From CAZMGG01 sp964565715 (lineage in GTDB: Bacteria > Planctomycetota > UBA1135 > UBA2386), in contig CAZMGG010000012.1 in assembly GCA_964565715.1 (NCBI GenBank), forward strand, positions 1 to 64,000: a stretch of DNA of 64,000 nt, written 5' to 3'. A program made the position numbers and the translations under genes. Below, piece after piece: positions 8,748-16,671 of the stretch. Under the pieces are notes generated by a model, which worked only from the letters and a program-made list of their open reading frames with translations, was not told the origin of the DNA and did not search any database. Within the stretch, counting starts at the first letter, position 1. The number at the start of each line of letters is the position of its first letter.

Positions 8748-9839
8748 TCACCGCGCGGCCGGCTGCAACCCCAGGGCCGCCAGGGCCGCTGGCAGCGGCA
8801 CCATCACGGCGGCGGTCCCGGCCGGCGCTGTGGACAACAGGCCGACGAGGCCGCCGTCGGCGGCGAAGGCCGGGCCGGCCGGGGCCTCGGCGCAGGCCAG
8901 CGCGCCGGCCGGGCCGGCGACGACGCGGGCCTCGACCACGCCGCTGTCGGCCGGCACGAACACCGCGCTGCCCACCGCCGGCGTGCCGCCCAGCGCCGCC
9001 GCGGGGTGGCCCTTGCCTGGCAGCCGCAGCAGCGCCACGCCGAGCCCGCGGTCGAGGCGCACGACCTCGGCATCCAGTTCGAGGCCCGAGGCCAGCGTGA
9101 CCGGCACGGTGGTCCGGCCCGACGCCGCCGATGCCGGCGCCAGCGCCGTCCCGTCGGTGCCGATCAGCACGCCGCGGCCGTCTCCCACCCGCAGCAGGAA
9201 CGACCGGAGCTGCGCTGCATCCGCGGGCAGGGCCAGCGCGGCGGGCCCGGCCGGCGCGAACGGCAGGGGCTCCAGGCGTTCGCCCTGGCGCTGCAGCAGC
9301 GCCACGACCGCCGGCTGCGCCAGCAGGTTGTCGAGGGCGGCCACCAGCGCCATCGGCACGCAGCCGTCGTCGTCGATGCCGGCGGTCGCCGACCCCTGGG
9401 TCACCGTCGCCTCCGCCACCGGCGCGTCAGCCGCATCCTGGAACTGCCAGCGCACCTCCACCAGCGCCTCGGCGCGGTCGCCGGCCAGGGCCGAGTAGGT
9501 GTGGAAGGTCAGCGCCAGCAGCGTGCCCTGCAGGCGCAGGTCGGCCTGCTCGAACACCGGATGGCCGAGTTCGAGCAGCCGTTGCGTCACCGCGCCGGTC
9601 CAGCCGGCATGGCCGGCGAAGCGTTCGGGCCAGCGATGCTCCTGCTTGGCCACCCGCAGCAGACCACGGTGGTGCGAGCCCACCACCGCGTCGGCCGGAA
9701 GCCGCACGTCGAGGGGCAGCACCGCGAGCGGCGCCGTCCGCCCCGCCGGCCGCGGCGGTTCGAGCCGCGGCACCGGCGCCACCGAGGCGGCGCAGGCGGG
9801 CAGCAGGAGCAGCAGCAGGACGGCGGCGCGCGGCGGCAT
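8748..9839 (-). CDS. lipoprotein with a trypsin-like domain lacking the catalytic residues
   Basis: The 363-residue protein has the lipobox LLPAC near residue 15. Residues about 35-190 are a mixed domain of unknown type (GSHHRGLLRVAKQEHRW, ALVEVRWQFQDA). The last ~150 residues follow the order of an HtrA/trypsin fold: GVLIGTDGTALAPASA where GxxVxxxGxVxTNxHV is expected, VRLDRGLGVALLRL for the DLALL strand, and EAPAGPAFAADGGLVG for the GNSGGP loop. His, Asp and Ser are all absent, so this is a predicted pseudoprotease, perhaps a binding module. It lies 6 bases downstream of the outer-membrane barrel gene, so the two are probably co-transcribed. Confidence 0.65.
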   Translation of the reverse strand: MPPRAAVLLLLLLPACAASVAPVPRLEPPRPAGRTAPLAVLPLDVRLPADAVVGSHHRGLLRVAKQEHRWPERFAGHAGWTGAVTQRLLELGHPVFEQADLRLQGTLLALTFHTYSALAGDRAEALVEVRWQFQDAADAPVAEATVTQGSATAGIDDDGCVPMALVAALDNLLAQPAVVALLQRQGERLEPLPFAPAGPAALALPADAAQLRSFLLRVGDGRGVLIGTDGTALAPASAASGRTTVPVTLASGLELDAEVVRLDRGLGVALLRLPGKGHPAAALGGTPAVGSAVFVPADSGVVEARVVAGPAGALACAEAPAGPAFAADGGLVGLLSTAPAGTAAVMVPLPAALAALGLQPAAR

Positions 9840-9845
9840 GTGGTT

Positions 9846-11063
9846 CTAGAAGAACATGCTGAGCTGGAAGTACGCCACCTCGCGGTCGTCGTTGTCGCGA
9901 CCGTAGCCCGCCGAGGCGTGCACGCCCTTCTTGAGCTGCTTGCCCACCACCACGTCGACCTCGAAGTCGCCGGCCTGCGCCGCCTTGCCGTCCCGGTCCA
10001 GGGTCATCAGGGTGACGTCCAGGTCGAGCTCGTAGCCGGGCTTCAGGCCGATGCCGAGCTGGTTGGTGTCGAGATCGCTGCGCCAGGCACCGCCGTACTG
10101 GTGCAGCAGGCCGGCGGTGTTGAAGTCGGCGGGATTGACGTGCACCGCGCCCTCGCTGTCGGTGCGGGTCAGCGACAGGGTGTCGAGCACGCCGCCCAGG
10201 ACGTCCTTGAACTGGCGCTCGACTTTCACCAGGTAGGCGTCGAGGTCCTGGCCGTTGTCGACCATGCGGCGAGCCCACTGCGCCGACCAGTGCAGCTCCA
10301 GCGGCGCGATGCCGGCGCCGTCGATGCCGACCCAGGAATCGTCGCTGATCGAGTTGCCGTCGCGCGAGCCGGCCAGGTAGCAGGGGCTGACCGTGGTCAG
10401 CGGGCCGTCCTTGCAGACGTTGATCCGGGCGGTGCCGCCCCAGTAGCGGGTGCCGGCCACCGGCTGGTGCAGGGGGCCGTAATCGTCGAAGAAGAAGATC
10501 TCGAGGTTGTGGCCGGCGATGTGCTGCGAAGCCCAGACGCCGGTGAAGGTGCTCGGGTACTGCAGGAAGTCGCAGGAGCCGAGGATCAGGCCGTTGCCCA
10601 GCACGTACTCGCTGCGGCCGACGCGCCACTTGTCGCCGATGCCGATCAGCTCGTCGACCTCCATCCACGCCTGCGAGACGCCGTTGAAGTTGCGCCCGGC
10701 GGTGGCGTCGGAGTAGCTGCCGGAACCGGCCCAGGTCTCGGACAGGTTCAGCTCGACGAAGGCGCGCGCCTCCTCGCTGACCTTGTAGCCGAGCTGCACG
10801 CGGGCGCGGGTCGCCTGCTGGTCGTTGGCGTTGTAGGCGGCCGGCCGCTGGGTCTCGGCGGCGCGCAGCCGCAGCCGGATGTCACCGGTGACGGTGAACG
10901 CGTCCGACCGCAGGTTGAGACCCGATTGGATCCGTTCCTGCAGATCGGGCAGCGGCGCGAAGCTGAAGCACTGGTGCCCGGTCGGGTTGTCGTAGCAGTT
11001 CTGGGCGAGGAGAGGGCTGGCGGCCAGGGCGGCCACCGCCACGAGAGGGAGTCGGCGGTTCAT
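9846..11063 (-). CDS. outer-membrane beta-barrel protein (alginate-export/porin-like)
   Basis: The protein has 405 residues with a signal peptide ending SPLLAQ, cleaved before Gln. The mature part alternates polar and hydrophobic residues as in barrel strands (DIRLRLRAAE, ARVQLGYKVSEEARAFVELN) and ends in QLSMFF; a terminal Phe is the usual BAM recognition signal. FNGVSQAWMEVDEL and WRVGRSEYVLGNGLILG recall the alginate-export porin family, where RLGRQ and an FDG segment occur. The substrate is unknown. Four Cys in the mature chain are unusual for a porin. The ATG at 11063 was chosen for the signal peptide. The gene leads a two-gene operon with the pseudoprotease lipoprotein. Confidence 0.75.
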   Translation of the reverse strand: MNRRLPLVAVAALAASPLLAQNCYDNPTGHQCFSFAPLPDLQERIQSGLNLRSDAFTVTGDIRLRLRAAETQRPAAYNANDQQATRARVQLGYKVSEEARAFVELNLSETWAGSGSYSDATAGRNFNGVSQAWMEVDELIGIGDKWRVGRSEYVLGNGLILGSCDFLQYPSTFTGVWASQHIAGHNLEIFFFDDYGPLHQPVAGTRYWGGTARINVCKDGPLTTVSPCYLAGSRDGNSISDDSWVGIDGAGIAPLELHWSAQWARRMVDNGQDLDAYLVKVERQFKDVLGGVLDTLSLTRTDSEGAVHVNPADFNTAGLLHQYGGAWRSDLDTNQLGIGLKPGYELDLDVTLMTLDRDGKAAQAGDFEVDVVVGKQLKKGVHASAGYGRDNDDREVAYFQLSMFF

Positions 11064-11367
11064 CGGGATCTCGGGGGCGGGCAGGAAGGGAGAAGGCAAC
11101 CCCGCGATCCGGGCGACGGCGACGAGGGCGGCACACACCCCCGAGAAACCCCTCAGGGTGTGGGTCAGGAGAGACCGACCGGCCCCTCGGCGACGCGCGG
11201 TCCGAAGCCGCGGGTCGGCCGAGGCCGAGCTCAGGTGTAGGGAGGCATGAGGCCCGGTCGGTCTGCCACGGCCGGGAGGCTGCCAGCTGCGACCCCGAAA
11301 GGCAAGAGTCGAGATGGGAGAACCCGCGTCGTGGGCAGCGGCCCCGGCGTGCCATATCCTCCCCCGC
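11064..11367. other. 304-base divergent intergenic region
   Basis: This spacer separates the barrel gene (minus) from the HTH gene (plus). It holds the putative promoter of the HTH gene at its right end. Open frames crossing it lack plausible starts or homology, and no RNA gene or repeat was recognised. Confidence 0.5.
11332..11360 (+). promoter_or_regulatory. putative promoter of the small HTH gene
   Basis: A -35-like TGGGCA (11332-11337), a 17-base spacer and a -10 TATCCT (11355-11360) end 7 bases before the ATG at 11368. This is one of the better sigma-70-like matches in the window and again predicts a leaderless mRNA. Confidence 0.5.
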
Positions 11368-11646
11368 ATGTCCAAGTCCGCCCAGGTGAAGCACCTGCTC
11401 GCCACGACTTCACTCTCCACCGGGGAGATCGCCCGGAAGGTCGGCTGCACCACCAACCTGGTCTACGTGCTGCGGTCCTACGCCAAGCACAACGGCCGGA
11501 AGCCGCAGCCCTACAAGAAGCGGCCGCCGCCCGATCCGATGCTGCGCAGCATGCGCAAGCTGAAGCGCCAGGTGGATCGCGAGTGCCGCGCGCTCCGCAC
11601 GTTCCTGAAGCGGCTGCGCAAGCAGATCGCCGCCAGGCTCGACTGA
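11368..11646 (+). CDS. small basic helix-turn-helix protein
   Basis: The protein has 92 residues. Residues about 5-35 (VKHLLATTSLSTGEIARKVG, then CTTNLVYVLRS) form a clear HTH of the sigma-region-4/resolvase type. The rest is strongly basic (KPQPYKKRPPPDPM, then a Lys/Arg-rich amphipathic helix LKRQVDRECRALRTFLKRLR). It looks like a small DNA-binding regulator or nucleoid-type protein; the target is unknown. The ATG at 11368 fits both the HTH boundary and the TATCCT box. A hairpin terminator follows its stop, so it is probably monocistronic. Confidence 0.65.
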   Translation: MSKSAQVKHLLATTSLSTGEIARKVGCTTNLVYVLRSYAKHNGRKPQPYKKRPPPDPMLRSMRKLKRQVDRECRALRTFLKRLRKQIAARLD

Positions 11647-11671
11647 GCCGGGCCGGTCGATGGCGGGATCG

Positions 11672-11698
11672 TCCTCGGGCCTTGCTCGAGGATTCTTT
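11672..11698 (+). terminator. rho-independent terminator after the HTH gene
   Basis: The perfect stem TCCTCG (11672-11677) / CGAGGA (11687-11692) with a 9-base loop is followed by TTCTTT (11693-11698). It starts 25 bases after the stop codon. Confidence 0.6.
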
Positions 11699-11742
11699 GC
11701 CGATTCCGCAAGGTCGGTCCGTCTGACTGACTAGGCACACAC

Positions 11743-13152
11743 ATGCAAGTCGCATCGCTGGCGGCGCTGTTCGTGGCCACTGCCGCAGTGGCCCAGTCCG
11801 TTGCACCGGATGCCCTCTGGTTCGTCGAGAACGGCCGTCACCTCGTCCAGGTGATGACAGGAGGAACCGAGATCGCGCGGCTCGACCTGCAACCGCACGG
11901 CCTGGTTCCGACGCAGATCTGGCCGGCGCCGGACGGCCGCATCTGGCTGACCACCGCGCCGATCGGCCGCATCTACCTTCTGGACCCAGCCGGGCCGATG
12001 CTGGTGACGCCGGTGCCGCCGCCCCCCGGCGCCGGTTCGGCGGTCACGATGGCATTCGCCCCTGGCGGCAACGCCTGGGTGGCCTTCCACGATGGCACCC
12101 TGCAGAGCTTCACGTCCGGCGGCACGCCAATGCTGCGCACGCAGGTGCCCATCGATCCGGTGGCAGCGGCCTTCGATCACCTGGGCATGCTGTGGATCGG
12201 TCACGGCGGCGGTGCGCTCACCCGAGTCGATCCTGCCAACGGCAGCGCTCTCACCATGCCCCTGCCGCTCGCGGCGAACCGGCGCCTCCTGTCACTCCGC
12301 GCCGCACCGCCGGTGGTGTTCCCGAACAATGCGGGCTTCACGCTGGGCGGTCTGTGGATGACCGACGATCAGGACAACATCCTGCTGGCCGATCTGGCGG
12401 GAGCCGTCCAGCGGAGCCTGTGGGTCGGCCAGGGCAACCGGCTGACCACGCCCGTGATCGATGCGGAGGGCCAGGTCTGGGTCGGCACCGGCCACCAGGT
12501 GTTCGGGTTGCGTGCCGACGGCAATGGGCTCGTGGCGGGCTTCCGATTCCCCGACGGGACCATCCAGGGCCTCGATCTGGACGGTCGCGGCACGTTGCTC
12601 GTACGGCGCCAGGATCCGGTGACCCTGCGAACCACCATCGACGCGGTGGACCGCTGGTCGGGCAACACGCTGTCGCGATTCGAACTCGGACTGCTGACCG
12701 GAGCCGATCCCGCTCGCTGGCACCACGGACTGGTCACGGACCGGTCCGGCGACGCCGACGGCGATGGTTTCGACAACCTGGCCGAGATCCGGTCGGGCAC
12801 CGGACCATTCGACCCCCAGTCGGATCCGGGGCGCGACCTGCGCCTGCTGGGCGTGCCCCAGATCGGCGGCACGCTGACCTTCATGACCCGGCGAGGACCG
12901 AGCCTGCTGGCCCTCGGCACCGGACTGGCTGCCAGCCCCTTGCTCCTTCCCGGAGTCGCCGGGCATGTGCGCATCGACCCGGCCACGATCGGCGGGACCC
13001 TGGTGCTGGATCCGATCACCTCGACGGCGTTCCTGCCGATCCCCAACCAGCCGGCGCTGGCAGGCCTGGCCCTGGTCGCTCAGGCCCTGCAATTCCCCAC
13101 AGGCGCGCCGATGGAACTCACCAACGCGGTGGATGTCCGGCTGATGCCCTGA
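11743..13152 (+). CDS. exported beta-propeller protein with a calcium-type DxDGDG loop
   Basis: The 469-residue protein has a signal peptide ending AAVAQ, cleaved before Gln. Repeated short strands such as PDGRIWLTTAPIGRIYLLD and AEGQVWVGTGHQVFGLR resemble NHL/Vgb-type propeller blades. Residues about 340-370 carry SGDADGDGFDNLAEIRSGT, a thrombospondin-3/dockerin-like calcium loop often used as a linker in exported Planctomycetota proteins. The last ~100 residues are a beta-rich domain (IGGTLTFMTRRGPSLLALGT) that may be a distant copy of the C-terminal module shared by other proteins here. Codon choice is less GC3-extreme than in the neighbours. Function unknown. Confidence 0.65.
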   Translation: MQVASLAALFVATAAVAQSVAPDALWFVENGRHLVQVMTGGTEIARLDLQPHGLVPTQIWPAPDGRIWLTTAPIGRIYLLDPAGPMLVTPVPPPPGAGSAVTMAFAPGGNAWVAFHDGTLQSFTSGGTPMLRTQVPIDPVAAAFDHLGMLWIGHGGGALTRVDPANGSALTMPLPLAANRRLLSLRAAPPVVFPNNAGFTLGGLWMTDDQDNILLADLAGAVQRSLWVGQGNRLTTPVIDAEGQVWVGTGHQVFGLRADGNGLVAGFRFPDGTIQGLDLDGRGTLLVRRQDPVTLRTTIDAVDRWSGNTLSRFELGLLTGADPARWHHGLVTDRSGDADGDGFDNLAEIRSGTGPFDPQSDPGRDLRLLGVPQIGGTLTFMTRRGPSLLALGTGLAASPLLLPGVAGHVRIDPATIGGTLVLDPITSTAFLPIPNQPALAGLALVAQALQFPTGAPMELTNAVDVRLMP

Positions 13153-13192
13153 CGCGGGTCGATTCGTCCCGCTGCATCGCCGGGGCACCCGC

Positions 13193-13198
13193 TACACT
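13193..13198 (+). promoter_or_regulatory. -10-like TACACT box, 9 bases before the CAP-domain gene
   Basis: TACACT within CGCTACACTGCG ends 9 bases before the first ATG at 13208. No clear -35 is visible. An identical CGCTACACT stands upstream of the ECF sigma gene at 44117. Confidence 0.4.
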
Positions 13199-13207
13199 GC
13201 GCCGGCC

Positions 13208-15460
13208 ATGATGCACCGCGCCCGCGCCCTGCTCGCCGTCCTGCTCTGCGCCACCCTCGTCACGGCCCAGGACGACGAGGCCGACTTCAACCTCAAGCAG
13301 GCCGACAAGCTGCACGGCTTCGCCAAGAAGGCGTTCGAAAAGGGCTTCCCGCGCCAGGCCAGGCTGATCTGGCTGCAGCTCATCAAGCTCTACGCGCCGG
13401 ACCACGCCGACGCCCACAAGGCGATCGGCAACATCAAGGTCGGCAGCACCTGGAACCCGGATCCGGCCTTCACCTACCCCACCGGCGACACCGGCAGCGG
13501 CGCCGAGGGCCAGAGCCTGTTCAAGCAGTACGAGAGCCTGACCCGGGACCTGGCCAACGGCCACCGGCAGCAGGCCGAGCGCTACGCCAAGGCCGGGCGC
13601 AACGATCGCGCGCTGCACCACTGGCAGATGGTGATCCGCTGGCAGCCGGAGGATCGCGCCGCCAAGGCCGCCCTCGAGCACCGCGAGGTCGGCACCGTCA
13701 CCGGCACCGCGCTCGAGCAGACGCTCTACGAGCGCAGCAAGGCCATCGAGAAGGCGGTGAGCGAGCAGGCCGGCGCCGACTATCCGGTGCAGAAGAGCAC
13801 CGACGCCCGCTGCGCGCCGCTGGACCAGGCCCAGGTCAAGTACGTCACCGTCAGCTCCGAGCACTTCGTGCTGCACGGCGATCCGGAGGAGGAGCAGAAC
13901 CTGTTGGACGCGCTGCGCTGGGCCGAGCGAACCCTGCGGGTGTGCCAGGTGGTGTTCCCCTGGCAGAGCGACCTGAAGGGGCGCAGCACCGAGTGGGCGT
14001 TCTTCGTCGCCAAGGACACCTACAAGCAGATCCTGAAGGCCAACGCCGCGAAGATCCCGGACCTGGAGTGGCGACTGGAGCACACCGCCACCTGCGGCAT
14101 CGGCCCGGTGATCGTCGGCGCCACCGGCAGCGTGCGGGTGCTGCACGACGCCTGCGTGCGCAACGTCGCCCAGGCCTACGCCGGCTTCGCCACCGCCGGC
14201 TTCAACGAGGGCATCGGCCACACCTTCGTCGGCATGATGTTCAACAACAACCGGCTGTTCTCGGTCGACCTGAAGAAGCAGCAGGGCACCGCCGCCAGCG
14301 AGGCCGACCGCGAGTACACCTCGCCGGACTTCGACGTCTGGAAGACGCTGAACCTGGAGATGGCGTGGAAGCTCACCGGCGGCGTGCCGGCCCGCGAGCT
14401 GCCGTTCTGCGAGGCGGCGACCTTCACCAACGAGCAGCGCATCAAGGCCTGGTCGTTCTGCGACTACGTGATGCGGCGCGATCCGGAGCTGCTGCGGCAG
14501 CTGGACCGGCTGGGCGCCGAGATGAAGGCGCAGAAGCAGCTCCAGCCCCTCGAGTTCGAGCAGCGCTTCGATCAGCAGGGCGAGGTGAAGGTCGGCCAGC
14601 TCGACAAGGAGTGGGAGGACTTCTGGACCGAGGCGTCGCCGGTGCTGAAGGCGATCCAGAACAACACGCCGCCGCTGCAGGCCGTCAGCCGCGGCGTCGA
14701 GAAGTGGCTGGAGGCGTTCAACGAGGCCCGCAAGGGTGCCGGCATGCGGCCGGTCACCTGGTCGACCAACCTGTCGGCGCGCTGCCACGACCACGCCCAG
14801 TACCTGAAGCAGAACAAGGGCGAGCGCGGCCCGGACAAGGAACACCGGCAGCTCCTGGAGCTGGGCGGCAGCCACGTCGGCGACCTGTTCGCGCAGATGG
14901 CGGTGGTCGAGACCTCGGCGAAGATCGGCGGGGCGAAGAAGCTGTTCCAGCAGTGGCTCGACATCCCGGGCTACCGCGACACCCTGGTGCACGACTACCT
15001 GCTGTCGGTGGGCATCTACACCGAGGGCGACATCCTGGTGATGAACGTGACGTCGGCGCTGGGCGAGCCGCGCGTCAAGGCCGGCTACAACTTCTACCCG
15101 CGGCAGGCCAAGGGCATCCCCACCGAGGTCGAGGTGGCGCTGCTCGGTCCCGAACTCGAGGAGCTGCTGGCGAAGAACGGCCACGCCGGCAAGAAGGTGG
15201 TCGGTTATCCCCTGACGCTGCACTTCGGCATCAACGTGCAGGGCAACCGGCAGACCTACGCCTGCAAGGTCAGCGCCCGCGGCAAGGACGTGCCGGGCCT
15301 GCTCCTGATGGACGGCGGCAAGATCCGCCGCACCTCGGCGCCGGGCATGGTGACGTTCTATCCGCTGGACCCGCTGCCCCACGGCGACATCGACGTGGTG
15401 TGGACCTGGGATCAGGACAACGGCGCGCAGCGCGTGCAGACCTCGTTCACGACCAAGTAG
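13208..15460 (+). CDS. exported CAP/SCP-domain protein with TPR-like and degenerate peptidase-like parts
   Basis: The 750-residue protein has a signal peptide ending ATLVTAQ. Residues ~25-160 are helical and TPR-like (FPRQARLIWLQLIKLY, DRALHHWQMVIRWQP). Residues ~210-350 resemble the gluzincin 'peptidase MA' group (HFVLHGDP, FFVAKDTYKQIL, FNEGIGHTFVG), but no HExxH zinc motif is present. From about residue 495 a CAP domain follows: WLEAFNEARKGAGMRPVTW, LSARCHDHAQYL and a later YLLSVGIYTEGDILVMNV. CAP proteins are secreted and of varied function. It may scaffold or bind surface polymers rather than cleave. The AlbA gene starts 14 bases after its stop. Confidence 0.75.
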   Translation: MMHRARALLAVLLCATLVTAQDDEADFNLKQADKLHGFAKKAFEKGFPRQARLIWLQLIKLYAPDHADAHKAIGNIKVGSTWNPDPAFTYPTGDTGSGAEGQSLFKQYESLTRDLANGHRQQAERYAKAGRNDRALHHWQMVIRWQPEDRAAKAALEHREVGTVTGTALEQTLYERSKAIEKAVSEQAGADYPVQKSTDARCAPLDQAQVKYVTVSSEHFVLHGDPEEEQNLLDALRWAERTLRVCQVVFPWQSDLKGRSTEWAFFVAKDTYKQILKANAAKIPDLEWRLEHTATCGIGPVIVGATGSVRVLHDACVRNVAQAYAGFATAGFNEGIGHTFVGMMFNNNRLFSVDLKKQQGTAASEADREYTSPDFDVWKTLNLEMAWKLTGGVPARELPFCEAATFTNEQRIKAWSFCDYVMRRDPELLRQLDRLGAEMKAQKQLQPLEFEQRFDQQGEVKVGQLDKEWEDFWTEASPVLKAIQNNTPPLQAVSRGVEKWLEAFNEARKGAGMRPVTWSTNLSARCHDHAQYLKQNKGERGPDKEHRQLLELGGSHVGDLFAQMAVVETSAKIGGAKKLFQQWLDIPGYRDTLVHDYLLSVGIYTEGDILVMNVTSALGEPRVKAGYNFYPRQAKGIPTEVEVALLGPELEELLAKNGHAGKKVVGYPLTLHFGINVQGNRQTYACKVSARGKDVPGLLLMDGGKIRRTSAPGMVTFYPLDPLPHGDIDVVWTWDQDNGAQRVQTSFTTK

Positions 15461-15474
15461 ACGCGGCGCCGACC

Positions 15475-16671
15475 ATGCCCCAGCCCCAAGATCTGGCCAA
15501 CCTGCTGACCACTGAAACCGATCGCGTCGAGTGGAAGGGCTCGACCAACAACCGCGAAGGCATCCTGCGCGCCGTTGGCGCCCTGGCCAACGACCTCGGC
15601 GGCAGCGGCCAGCCCGGTTTCGTCGTCATCGGGGTCGACAAGGCGGGCACAGTCATCGGGGTCGACCAGGCTGGATCGCTGGATGACCAGCAACGCGACC
15701 TCGCCGACCGTGTGCGGTCGGGCAAGATCCAGCCCATTCCCAGCACATCGATCCAAATGGTGCTGCATGGGTCCCATGCACTGCTCGTCGTCGAGGTGAC
15801 GCCCTACCCGGTCCCGCCGATCGTGGAGGTGGATGGCATGGCATGGGTTCGCGTCGGCACGACGACGCGCCGGGCAAGCCAAGCCGATCTGCAGCGGCTG
15901 AGTGAACGACGCCCCGAGCGGTCCCTCCCCTTCGACACGCGCCCGCTGGCGGGTGCCGGCCTCGACGATCTTCGTGCGGATGTCCTGCAGAGGCTCTGGC
16001 AGGCCGCCAGGGATGCAGACGGTGACCCCTCGTCCTTTCCCGAGTTGCAGCCCTGGCTGACCCAGCGACAGCTCGGGAGGCCGGTCGCTGGCACGTGGAC
16101 GCCAAACGCGGCTGCGGTACTGCTCTTCGGGAAGAGCCCACAGGATCACATGCCGGGAGCCCGGATCGACCTCGTCCGGTACGCCGGGGGGGATGTCGAT
16201 GCACCAGTGGCATCACGGAAACTCGCGACTGGCACCCTGGCCGACCAGCTCGAGATCGCCTGGGCCTGGGTGTCACTGCATGTCGCCACCGTCCCAGCCG
16301 AGCCCGAAGGGATCCGGGAGGCGTTCGTCCCCACCTACCCCGTGGAGGCCCTGAAGGAGCTGGTACGCAACGTCGTGCAGCATCGACTGTACGAGGGAAC
16401 CAATGCACCCAGCCGGATCGAGTGGTTCGACGATCGGATCGAGCTGAGCAATCCGGGCGGGCCCTTCGGTCGCGCCAGTGAGGGCGAGTTCGGCACCCAT
16501 TCCGACTACCGGAATCCGCTGGTCACGGCCGGTCTGGTGGCCTCGGGGCATGTCCAGCAGCTGGGCCGCGGAATCCGGCGCGCCAGACAGCAACTGCACG
16601 CCAACGGCAATCCGCCAATGGCGGTGCAGACCGATGGCTTCACCCGCGTGATCGTGCATAGGCGGCCATGA
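15475..16671 (+). CDS. AlbA/Schlafen-type ATP-binding protein with GHKL-like C-terminal domain
   Basis: The 398-residue cytoplasmic protein begins with an AlbA_2 (Schlafen AAA_4) domain at about residues 10-150: DRVEWKGSTNN, then GFVVIGVDKAGTVIGVDQ and WVRVGTTTRRAS. Its C-terminal half is a RecG-like HATPase_c_4 domain: ALKELVRNVVQHRLY (N box) and IEWFDDRIELSNPGGPFG, then GHVQQLGRGIRRARQQL. Such proteins bind nucleic acid and ATP; some act as regulators or in phage defence. The stop overlaps the ParA start in an ATGA junction, so the two are made together. Codons such as GCA, TCA, CAT and CGA are commoner than in flanking genes, hinting at acquisition by transfer. No clear ribosome site precedes the ATG. 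Confidence 0.85.
   Translation: MPQPQDLANLLTTETDRVEWKGSTNNREGILRAVGALANDLGGSGQPGFVVIGVDKAGTVIGVDQAGSLDDQQRDLADRVRSGKIQPIPSTSIQMVLHGSHALLVVEVTPYPVPPIVEVDGMAWVRVGTTTRRASQADLQRLSERRPERSLPFDTRPLAGAGLDDLRADVLQRLWQAARDADGDPSSFPELQPWLTQRQLGRPVAGTWTPNAAAVLLFGKSPQDHMPGARIDLVRYAGGDVDAPVASRKLATGTLADQLEIAWAWVSLHVATVPAEPEGIREAFVPTYPVEALKELVRNVVQHRLYEGTNAPSRIEWFDDRIELSNPGGPFGRASEGEFGTHSDYRNPLVTAGLVASGHVQQLGRGIRRARQQLHANGNPPMAVQTDGFTRVIVHRRP

Noticed and set aside
8733..8753. CGGTGA...TCACCG hairpin as a terminator between the hydrolase and lipoprotein genes
   Set aside because: The stem is only six bases, there is no T-run on either side, and both arms contain the stop codons of the two convergent genes.
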